Made by a program: the position numbers and the translations under genes. A stretch of DNA of 64,000 nucleotides from Paracyclopina nana. Its lineage: Eukaryota > Arthropoda > Copepoda > Cyclopoida > Cyclopettidae. The notes beneath the pieces were generated by a model. It ran no database searches. It was not told the DNA's origin and saw only the letters and a program-made list of their open reading frames with translations. Location: positions 5,416,501-5,480,500 of the forward strand of contig JAGUCH010000007.1 in assembly GCA_019096065.1 (NCBI GenBank), read 5' to 3'. Positions 21,678 to 32,700 of the stretch are shown here, one piece after another (the first letter of the stretch is position 1; every line of letters begins with the position of its first letter).

Positions 21678-24600
21678 CCTCGGTTTTTAACTATTATTCA
21701 TGCTGAAAATAATTGTAATATGATGCCAAATTCAAGATGGCCAAATTATTTTTTGCTATGAATAGATTGTTGGATCAATCTTTTCAGTTATGGTTGCTTT
21801 TACACTAAAAAAGGAACTTTTTTGCAATTCTGAAAAAATTATTCATCATATAAAAGGGATGATTTGAAACTTTTCAGTTGCAATGTTTGCTGGAAAAACA
21901 AAATGAAAATAGCATTTCTTTGGTTATATTTTGGGGAATGTAAATGGAGAAATCATAGAGAAAAGCACTTGGGGAAGCTTGAGCTTCAAAGATTTTCATA
22001 TCCTATTCTAGAGTTTGCCCCATTAAAAATGATACTGGATCCTTAGGGTAAGGACTTTTTTGATTGCCATCATTAATGTTGTCTTTATTTATGAAGGCAC
22101 AATTGTCTTAAAATTCCGGTTTTTTGGAGGCACACTCTACTGTTGCTTTTGAGGCTCTTCAGCAAGCATTTTGCCTTTGAATTCTTCTGGTAAACATTGA
22201 TTTCCCATAAAGCTTTTCACATCATTTTTCTCGTTCTCATTTTTTCCGAAAGAAATGCCTCGGTGATTTAAGAGGAGCTCTTAAAAAAGCAGGTGGGTCA
22301 AAATTGAAAAAAGTGATACTCGCCAGATCTATAAACCAAATTGTAATTAAACTAGGCCAAACACTGGTGCCCTAAAAAGCCATAAAAGAGCAACTGTGCA
22401 CAAAGGGGGCCTTTGTCCAAATTGGCACAATGGAAAAAAGGCACACAAAAAACGGACAATACGTCAAAATTGGCTCATTTTTGCCTTTTTCAAATGCAAA
22501 ATGAAAAGTTGCTTACATATCTTCTCCATAAGAAGTTATAAGACAAGCCAACAAATATAATTTTCAGAAATACAAGTTGCCAGAAACTCAACTCTACATA
22601 TCATACCAAAAAAAGTTTGTTATACTTAAAATTTGAAAATATTACAAAAAAAGATTAATGGGGCTGAAAAAAGCTTTGACTTCCCAAAAAATGCAATCAT
22701 GAGCATTTAAAAAAAAAATTCCGAATTCGAATTCGTTTGAATCCTTTTTGTTCGGTTCATTTTGGGAATTTCCATGGAAAGGAGGAAGAAGAAGCCCTTC
22801 ATGATGCAAATCCGGCAGGTTTTGCTATCTGCATTGTACGCCAATTACCATTTCACTTGAATCTTGAAAACTAGTACAAACTAGGTCAAAACACCTTGGC
22901 GTTTAGTAACTGATTTCCAAGGGTTATCATTCAAATTTGCCTTACCAGTGGATCCGTTGAAAAGTTGCCTGCATGGCTCCAATGGAGGTAGTAGGAGTTG
23001 AAAAAGGGGCAAAAAGTGATGATATTTCTTCAGCTGAAGTTGGCCGCAAGTTGGCCTGAAACTGAGCTACTACACACTAACGTACAATTCTGCCTGAGGA
23101 TGGTGACTGCAGCCGTTGATGACGACGAGCGCGCCGCGCGCCACTTGCATGCACTGCACTGCACTGCTTTACTTGCGCGCTCAGCTCCCTCAGCTGGGGC
23201 TGGTTACTAAGATCAATTCGAGCGCATCCTGCTTGTTTCCTACGCCAATTGCAGTCTTCATGAAATTGGTCAGCTTTAATTTTCCATTTCATAAAAAGCC
23301 TTGTATGCTTTAAGATTCATAAACCTTAAATTCATCAACTATTTAAATAGTGAAATATAGAGAAATAAATGGCAACGTTTCGGCGCAATGAGCATCAATT
23401 TGAACGGGGCAATTTTTTGGGGTTTGTAAATGGTAGTTGCAAAAAGCCATTGTGCATGAAGCTTTTAAAAGGTAAACTATTTGCAAGGAGGTTTAATGCA
23501 ACTTTGAATGTTGAGATAGAGGAGCCTTGTATGATGGCATTACTTTATTTCTCAATGTCATGGTCAAAGTGCTTACTTATGCAAGCCTTTCTTAGCCAGT
23601 TAAGAAACAAGTTTCCATAAAATATGTACGTAAGAGGATCAGGCCAAGTTTTGTAGCTTAGGTAATTTGAAAGGCGACAACTTGGCCTATGTATTTTTGG
23701 ATCCCTAGAAAAAGTAACATAAAAAGTTTCTTAAAGAAGGTGTAGCTGATAATCTGTCTACTAGTGCCTAGATATATCAAATAATGCAGCTTTGGTAAGT
23801 CAATTACTTCTGTAATGTAGCTGCATTTCTCTTTGTAATCCTAATCCATGCTATATAGAACTTGCACTATAATCGCCATAGTGAATTCTTCGAATTCAAT
23901 CCGGTTATTATTCTTCATTAAGTGGTTCTGCTATGTCTTGCCAAAATATTGAGTGGACACTTTTTTCGGTTGTCACTCTTGTTATGAAAGTTCTCCCAAT
24001 TTGCTAAAGCTGCAAGAATAACTACTTCAGGCTCCTTATTTTGTGAGGAGAGCTCTCCAAAACTAGTACATTTCCCTCGTTCATATTCAAGCTATTGCTT
24101 ACATATTTATTAATTTGCACCTGACCATACGTAAAAGTGAAAATCAATCTTTTACTTATTAAAAAAGACCTATGATTATTTGCGTAGTAGTTTTTGATTT
24201 TGGTATACTTAGGATAAGAATAAAAAATTTTTAGCTTAATTTTCCAAAACCAATAACGCAACAATTGAAAGAATTGCTCACTCAACTTAACAAAAAGCAT
24301 ATTTAAAGTTCATCACAAATTATGATGGTTGCATTTGAAAACTTTTGTCTTTGTAAAGGCAACGGAATATTGTAAAACAGCATTTAAAGTTCATCTTCAA
24401 TGTTTGCTCTCTTTTTGATGCATTCACTAGCACAATTGAACTAAGTTTTAAAAATTGAATAAATTCATGTTCTTTTAGTTTAATTCATTTTAGGTTAACA
24501 AATTGGGTTAATTGTATGGTAGTTGTGCTTTGTGATAAAAATAGCCATGTACAAAAGCATAAAGGTACACAGATAATTGCTTTAAACCAGATATCCATGC

Positions 24601-24820
24601 TGAGATACATTTTTAACCACTACCACCCCACCAGAACTTAGGTTCCCGATTCGAGAACGAATGTTACACGATTCCTCCAAAGTACAGTGTAGGTATTCGG
24701 TAAAGACTCGTTCTACGATTTTGTCTCGATTAGTCGGTTAATTTGACTCAAAGAAATAATCGTTTATGATTATTACTCGAATTCTTGGCAAAGAATCTTT
24801 AACACAAATCTCGATAAACA
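21678..24820. other. Intergenic with a candidate CpG-rich promoter
   Basis: Mostly AT-rich and without a supported gene. A GC- and CpG-rich patch at about 23095-23230 (GACGACGAGCGCGCCGCGCG) stands alone in kilobases of AT-rich DNA. It lies upstream of the minus-strand gene at 21677, so it is a candidate promoter or 5' exon for it. Inference only. Confidence 0.35.
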
Positions 24821-24829
24821 TTCTTTGAT

Positions 24830-25300
24830 TAATATTACTTGACTATTCAAGAACTATTCAATTCAACAACTTTTCAATAATGAATACTTTTTGATAATTC
24901 AAGAACTATTCAAGAACTTTCAATCATCAACTTGTCAACAATAAATTATGCTTATTTTTTTCAAGAACTATTCAGTGATGTTCATTTCAGCAACTTTTCA
25001 ACAACAAAAGCTTCTTAACAATTCAAGAACTATGCAAGAGCTTATGTTCAGTAGCTTTTCAATAATGAATGAAACTTGAGTATTCAATAACAATTCAGGA
25101 ATGTTCATGTCAATAACTTTTCAAGAATGATTATTTTTTCTTAGTTCAAGAACTATTCACATACTTTTGTTCGAGAACTATTCATTATAAATACTTTTTC
25201 ACAGTTTCAAGAGCTATTTTGAACTTTTTATTTCAGCAATCTTTCAATTGTGTATTCTTCTTGAGCAGTCAAAAACTATTCAGTGACACCTGGACATGTC
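24830..25300. repeat. Degenerate TTCAAGAACTATTCA repeat field
   Basis: About 470 bp in which TTCAAGAACTATTCA and CAACTTTTCAA-like words recur with a period of roughly 30-60 bp. An old, diverged minisatellite. Confidence 0.7.
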
Positions 25301-25382
25301 CCAGTACACTAATTATTAAAGCTAGCTCCATCTAGAGTATGTTCTGCACAATATTATAGCTAAAAAAGCCCAAATCAGAGTG

Positions 25383-25456
25383 AGACATCTGTGGTCTAGA
25401 GGCAAGGCACTGGATTCCAAATCTGAGGTTCATGGGTTCGAGTCCACCCTGGGTAA
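25383..25456 (+). repeat. tRNA-like relic (possible SINE head)
   Basis: It has a box A-like TGGTCTAGAGG (25392-25402) and a perfect box B-like GGTTCGAGTCC (25435-25445) at tRNA spacing. The anticodon-loop position reads TTCCAAA (CCA, Trp-like). The T stem does not pair beyond two base pairs and the acceptor stem is poor, so it is not a working tRNA gene. A tRNA-derived SINE head or a decayed tRNA copy fits best. Confidence 0.5.
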
Positions 25457-27063
25457 ACTTTCATATTGGCTTTTCTAACTTTCTTTCTTTCAGTTATAAG
25501 CCATCATTGTTTAAAGAATGAGTAAGCCTAATCAAAAAGCTAGAAAGCTGTAAAAAAAATAATTTTTGACAGGTCCCTGATTAATAGCTGAAATCAAGTC
25601 CTTGAATACTAACTGAACTCAATTCTTGGAAAGTTCCTGAAAAGTTCCTGAATAATCTGCTGAAAGTGGCCAAGCATAAGAAATGATCAGGAAATAATCA
25701 ACTTTGAATATCAGTTACTTTTCATTAGCAAATTGATTTCTCAGCATTGAATTCCGTCACCGATTTGCAACCGAGACAAGTAATCATCGAGAACTAAAAT
25801 CAACCATGATAAGTAATCGATTATTTAACGAAAAAAAGGGAAAAGTTCTGGTGGGGCAAGTTGTTACCTAGGATTAGCTAGCAGTGAAAAAATAATTCCT
25901 CAACAGATCCTTGTTTTGTGTTAATTCACTTTGAGCTCTTCTTTTCACAAGAAAGAATTGATAAAAAAATTTCAGATTATGCTGTGCTACATCAATTTGT
26001 TCAAGGTTTGAATAAGTTATGCTATTTGGAACGTACTATTGTATGTTGTATTTTTATGAAAAAGGTGATGAGAAATAATTGCAGCAAAAAAAACATCAAT
26101 TTTGGTGGTCCCAAATGCTCAAGTGACCCAAATGAGGTTCATAACTTATAAATTAGCAAGGTTATTCTAAGCATTTTCATGTTACCATGCAACCTCATTT
26201 TTTAATTGCAATCAGGGCTTAAGAAAATGCAGTGTAAGTAGCCTCAATTTCCATCTTTGAAAATTAATATTCAAAATTTGCAATTTTGAGGAAAAAAAAT
26301 GAGGCAAGATTTATGGAAAAACATTTGACAGAGGCTGTAAAAAGAGCTATTAAGGTATGAAGTGCGTAATTTACCATTTTCCTCTTTACTTTTTGGAGGA
26401 GAAAGCCAGATGATCCATCAATCTTGGTTCACAGTAGAAACATGAACTTCTTAGATATAGGTTCTAAGATGTCAAGTAAGTTACAAAAATTAAAAATTCA
26501 AATAAAATCCTGTTGCAGCAACTAGTTTTTTGAAAAGCATAATTTCACTCAACAGAACTGAAAGAAAATAAGAGAAAGCAATTCTCATTAGACGTTTTTA
26601 ATTCATATTTACTAATAACACAAAAAATTAGAACATTTGTCGGCAAAAAGAAATAATGTCCACAAAAACACCTAGACGAGCAGAAGAACGTACCACTCAC
26701 AATTAGTAGAAGCCAGTGGATTTCACATTTTATGTAAATGTGACGTCACATAATTAGGTGTCCTCATTTTGCCCCTTCAACTTCATGGCCTTCATCCATC
26801 TTTTAGATAAGTGCAACTACAATAATGTACCTAGTGGAATCACGCAAACAATAGAATCATTTAGCACAGTGGGAAAAACCACCTGAAAAATCCCTGGTCC
26901 CAAACATTATTATCCAAAGGGGAAAACCAATAAATCACAGATATCTCCTCTATTTGAATGCCAAAAAAGTCAATTTTCTCATGGAACCAAAAGAGTGGAA
27001 ATTAAAGTTTAATGTTAAAAAGGCGCTACTTTGGTGAAAGCCAGTTGTTACTTTGGCATCAAC
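25457..27063. other. Intergenic upstream of the chemoreceptor gene
   Basis: AT-rich; no coding exon or clear promoter element recognised. Confidence 0.5.
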
Positions 27064-29667
27064 ATGTTGAGTTCTAGTGTAAGTCCAGCCTTTCATCCTT
27101 CAGATGAAGAAAATGGCGCACATTTTGCCAAGGCCAAGATATTTGCAAGCTTCGACAGCGAATTCGTCAGCCCCATGAAAGCTTTGGCTTTCAATTTCCG
27201 GTTTAACCAGTTCTTTGGCATCTTTCCGGGCCGAATCAGTGAAGACTTCAACCAGTTCACCATCGTGCGCAAGATGATTTTGCTCACCTTCAGTGTCAAG
27301 GCAATGTTTGCCTCAGTCATTCTCACCTTGGTCTATGTCTGGATGATGCAATCTGTGAGTATCTTTCAGATCAAGTTCAAACATATCTTGATTATGAATT
27401 TTTGATGGCAGACTCGAGCCATGAACTCAATTTTGAACTGGAAACTTGAACTGGCTTGAACTCAAGTTGGCTCGAGCTCAAGTTGGTAGGCTTAAACTCA
27501 ATATGGGCCTTCCATCTGCATATATCTGTCTTAGACTCAGGTTGGACTTGAACTCAGGTTGGACTTGAACTCAGGTTGGACTTGAACTCAGGTTGAACTT
27601 GAACTCCAGTTGGAGACTTGACTTCAAGTTTGACTTGACCTCAATTTGGACTTGACCTCAAGTTGGACTTGACCTCAAGTTGGACTTGACCTCAAGTTGG
27701 ACTTGACCTCAAGTTGGACTTGACCTCAAGTTGGACTTGACCTCAAGTTGGACTTGACCTCAAGTTGGACTTGACCTCAAGTTGGACTTGACCTCAAGTT
27801 GGACTTGACCTCAAGTTGGACTTGACCTCAAGTTGGACTTGACCTCAAGTTGGACTTGACCTCAAGTTGGACTTGACCTCAAGTTGGACATGACCTCCAG
27901 TTGGACTTGACCTCCAGTTGGACTTGACCTCCAGTTGGACTTGACCTCCAGTTGGACTTGACCTCCAGTTGGACTTGACCTCCAGTCGGACTTGACCTCC
28001 AGTTGGACTTGACCTCCAGTCGGACTTGACCTCCAGTCGGACTTGACCTCCAGTTGGACTTGACCTCCAGTTGGACTTGACCTCCAGTCGGACTTGACCT
28101 CCAGTCGGACTTGACCTCCAGTCGGACTTGACCTCCAGTTGGACTTGACCTCCAGTTGGACTTGACCTCCAGTTGGACTTGACCTCCAGTTGGACTTGAA
28201 CTCCAGTTGGATTTGAAAACTTTTGATTTCTAAACTAGTAGTTTCCCTGCAGTTGACGTAAATTAGAAGAGGTCACTTACTTATAAGGTGCCTTTTTTCA
28301 GGATGAGGATGCTTCAACATTTATCGAACGTCTGACAACTCATCCCCATTTCACAGCAACTGACACGTTTGTCATGATTTGCCACTTTTTCTTTCTCCAA
28401 TTCTCTGCTTTGGTTCTTTACTTCAACAACCTCAACTTGGGACCAGGATTGACCAAGCTCTGCTTGGTGGTCAATGAGTTCAATGCCAAGTACAATGGTT
28501 CGAATCCCAAGGCAAAAAAGTTGATGATTTACAGGATTTCTGTCTGTGTCTTGTGCACTATTGCTTCAATCATCTTATTCACTGGAGTCTGGAGAATTGT
28601 GGTCAACCCTTTAAGGACTTTTGACTATTTGGACTTTGCCATCATTTTCCTCATAGTCATTGCCCTCTATGTGGAAAACCAGGTACCATAAAGCAAATAA
28701 TGAATTGCAACATAATTAATCAATCTGTCCAAAAGTGAACATCACTTTAATTTTAACTTTCTTTAGAACCACATGTTTTCTGAGCTGCTGTTTCTGAGGT
28801 TTTGTGACATCTTGGACAACCGATTTGACAACTTGTTGACTCATTTGAGAGAAGACCATTATGATAGGCCTTCTGGAAGGCCATGTTGTGTGGACTATTG
28901 CAATAATATTTACAAAGTCTACCTTGGCATTGGAGCAGCTTTTGGAATGGATTTGCTTGTGGCTGTTGCCATCTTGATCATAAGGTATCACTTCATTATT
29001 GATATTCTCTATCATTTTGACAACAAATAACATCTATTTGACATTATTTTCAAATGAAGAAAAAACCCTTGATCTCTTGTTAATGACAAAACTGAAATAT
29101 TTTTTAGTTTTTGAAAAAAGATATTATGCAAGAGATCAGGTCAAGTGAGCTGAATTATACTCCTGTCTGCTAATGAGCTGATAACAAACTTTTTAAAATT
29201 CTCTTTGACAGTATCACTTTTGGCCTCTATTTGGTCCTGACTCTGAGCATATTTGTGGGCATCACTAATCAGCCCATTTTGTTCTCAGTTTATGTCCTCT
29301 ACTCAATCATACCAAGCTTAAGGTAATTTTTGAATTGCCCATAATGTCAACCTTTTCAGGTTTTTTTTGTGCATTTAGACTCTTTGTGTTGTCTGAGGGA
29401 GCTCACAGGACTCAGAAGAAAATGCTTATAATCCTTGGCAAAATGAGGAGGATTGAGGCTTCTGAAGAGTCTGTCAACTGGACTGTGTATGAAAGCAAGC
29501 AATTCGCATTGGCAAGAACCCATTTTGAAAGGCCCAAGGGATATGATGCAGCTGGATTCTTTTTCCTCAACAGGAAATTCATGTCCACTGTTTTTGGATC
29601 ATTAGTCACCTACTTGATTGTCCTTTTGCAATTCAAAATCTCAGACAAAGGGACTTATACTTTCTAA
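27064..29667 (+). CDS. Gustatory-receptor-like 7TM protein
   Basis: Ligand-gated chemoreceptor of the insect gustatory receptor superfamily (7tm_7 type, inverted topology), acting in sensory-neuron membranes. Exons: 27064-27354, 28302-28682, 28767-28984, 29212-29322, 29379-29667. All are GT-AG in phase, giving 429 aa, normal for the family. About seven hydrophobic segments are visible. The C-terminal signature TYhhhhhQF is present as TYLIVLLQF at residues 411-419, ten residues from the end; this is the diagnostic feature. Otherwise the sequence is divergent, as expected, so ligand and subfamily cannot be told. The ATG at 27064 is the first in frame. Intron 1 contains a large minisatellite. 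Confidence 0.88.
27530..28215. repeat. 17-bp minisatellite in receptor intron 1
   Basis: Unit TTGGACTTGACCTCAAG, roughly forty near-identical copies. The first part is degenerate (TTGGACTTGAACTCAGG). The middle is homogeneous with CTCAAG. The last third has switched to CTCCAG with TTGG/TCGG variants. The sharp zones suggest stepwise expansion of sub-variants. Confidence 0.95.
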
Positions 29668-29795
29668 TATCAAACCTCTGAAATTCAATGTTAAAGATCA
29701 AGTAGAAATAACTATTTCTGTTCCATATAGGCAATAGCTTTTTAAGGTTAATTCACTCATTTGGAATTAAAAACTCTTCAAAAAATCTTCCTATA

Positions 29796-32700
29796 TTATT
29801 CTTTGATTACTTTGTCAGACATGTTGCATGCTTCAAGAACTCTTGAATTGAACACTTTGGCATTAGCATAGACATGATGACCAGCATCTTCAATCAATCT
29901 GGATTTGGTATACACTCCATTTGGTCTGATCTTCATAAGTTCCTCCTCAGAGATGGGCTTGATCCATGACTCTTCTCCATACAGAGCTGTCACAGGGATG
30001 TTGATGTCTAAATCAGCCAGCCTAGGCAGCATGGGATTTTTGGCCCAAGCAAACCCTTTCATTAAGGTGTGAAAGGCAGCCTCTCCACTTGGATGATGAG
30101 CATTGCAGTGGAACAGATAGGCAGGAATGACTCTTCTGTTCTCCTCCTCAGTTGGAAACAATTCAGAGAATTTGCCGATCAGATCAGGGCGCAATCTTGT
30201 GATCGCGTTGAGTCCCCAAGGACCTGCCAATCGGAGTCCAGCCAAAGGATTCAAGTGTTTGAAGATGGTATGATACAGGACCTTGACCCAGATAGGTACT
30301 TGTCTTGTCACCTCCTTTGGCTGCTCAGGCAACCCCCAAGGATCAGCCAGAATCAGATGGCCGAGCTGATCCGGATGCTTGAGAGCATATGCTGAGGACA
30401 AGTAGCCCCCGAATGAATGGCCCAAAAGGCAAAACTTGCCCACGCCAACCTTTTGCCTCCATTCTTCAATCGCTTGAACATACTGATCCTCCACTTCTTG
30501 AGGCTTGGAGCTGAATTTGCACCTGGAGCTGCGGGCATATCCTGGCAGGTCTATTGCATAGACTGTCCTGTTCTTGGATAACTCATCGAAATTCATTGCA
30601 AAGAGTGCCAAGCCTGCTCCCATGCCATGGATCATGACCAAAGGCAACTTGTCTTTGGCATCCGGATTGAAGACTCGAGTCCATATTCGACACTTGTCAT
30701 TGGTGCCAAAGTTCACTTCCACATACCTGCCTTCTGATTTGGCCTGGACATCTGTAATAATGAAAAAGTATTGCAGTTGTGTATCAATGAGGATTTAAGT
30801 TTTCTTACAATTCATCAAGTCTTCTTCAGCAGACTTTAACTTTTCAGGGCTGGAAGGAGACCATCTCAAATAAGGAAACCATCGATGAAACCAACTGCAA
30901 AGCGAGACATTTCGTGTGAATTGACATGCTCCTGTTCTTAAAAATCTTGATGTAATGAACTCTCCCCATCTCAACTACATTTTTTAAGCTAAAAACATAC
31001 ACCAAGGAACACAAGGCTATCATTATTTAGTAATGTTCTATTTGAATGAAGATCGATAATATTACAAAAAGTGGCTTTTTATGGCATGTTTTTCAGCTAA
31101 CAGCTGCAATTATGCTTCAATTTATCCACTTATATTATTGGCATTATTCAATCTTCTTGGGGATATGCAATTAGATCCAAACAACTTGTCACCTCTAAGA
31201 ACCTTTCAACCGAATTAGACCCTATTCAGTCTATGCCCAAATAGATCTTATTTCCAGCTACCTAATACTAGTGCAAATGTGTCAAGCTTGATAACATTAG
31301 GGGACAGTTGAGTGGGAACCATGAAGCTAACAGCCAAGATGTCCACTTTTAGGTCTTTTTTGAAACTGCTACTTTGCATATTGTTTGTTGTTGCCATAGG
31401 ATCAAGCATCAAACATCTCTTGTATCCAGGAATTGGTATTTCCATATTTAAGGAATACTCAGTGGAGTATCCCAGTTTTACTATATGCCTTCAGCCAAAC
31501 AATGCCTACCAACAAAACATTTCATCATTTGATGAGCTCATAAATAGCACCTACTCTGTCAAGGACTTGTTCAATATTTCTGTACAATTTGGAGACCACA
31601 ATGAGTTACTTCTTTTTGAAGCCATATGATTGAAATACTAACTTTTTTCTCTTCTTTTCAGAATTAGTGTCAACTTGTTGAATGACACAGAAGTAGCAGA
31701 ATTTCAGCTTGGAAATATCACTGAAGAGACAGTCAGAACAGTAGATTCTACATTGTTTGAGGCTTTTCGATGTCTTACAATCAACCCACCAGATCTTACA
31801 GAGTATTCTTTCAGGAAACTGCCAATAGTAATTACAAACATTTACCAACCAAATTATTATCATTTAAAAAAAATAAATTAGGTTAGTATAGTGAGTAACA
31901 AGAAGCTGCAAGATTTCATTTCATTAATAACCATCTACTACCATGGATACATGCAAACTCCTCTCAGTGAAGTATTTGTGGATTGGAACACTATGCAATT
32001 CATCGCAACCCATGACATACACCATACCTTTATCTCAGTGGCTTTATCATTAGAGAAGCAACGCAAAGTGAACAGACCAGCCCTAATGTGCGACACTACC
32101 AACTCAATACAGCTGACAACATGCTTAATTGATTATGTGGAGTCCAACATCAACTGTAGCTTGCCTTGGAGAGCTGATGAACAAAAATGTACCAGTTAAA
32201 CCATTTTAATTTTTGACAAATTCAAACTCACTCTTCGAACAGATAAACAGTGTAATACAAAAGAGGAATTTGGAGCATTCAAACAGCTAGTAGTGGATTT
32301 GCCATACAAAAAAATTTGCAAATTGCGAAACTGTGAGGAAACAATCACAAGATTCCGAGTGATTGCCAAGTCACCCAAACCAGATAACTTGACTACAATT
32401 GCGCTTGGCATGATAGATAATCAGGTAAACAGCAAAGTGTGTTTCTGCCATAGCCAAAATTGTTGCAAATCTTATTTCCTTAGATCAATGTATTTCAAGA
32501 GATTGAGCTGTACGATGCATCTAGTTTCATTTCGGATTTTGGTGGATTCATGGGTCTTTTATTGGGTGCCAGTGTTTTATCCATTTTTGATAGGATTATT
32601 GAGCTGATTTGTGCCAAAAAGAGAACTTGTAATAACCAATAAAATGTTTTCACCACCTCAATTTTGGAATTAAAAAATAAAGAGCATTTCATCTAATTGA

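Noticed and set aside
25383-25456. Functional tRNA-Trp gene
   Set aside because: T stem and acceptor stem do not pair; only the box A/B words and anticodon loop are conserved.
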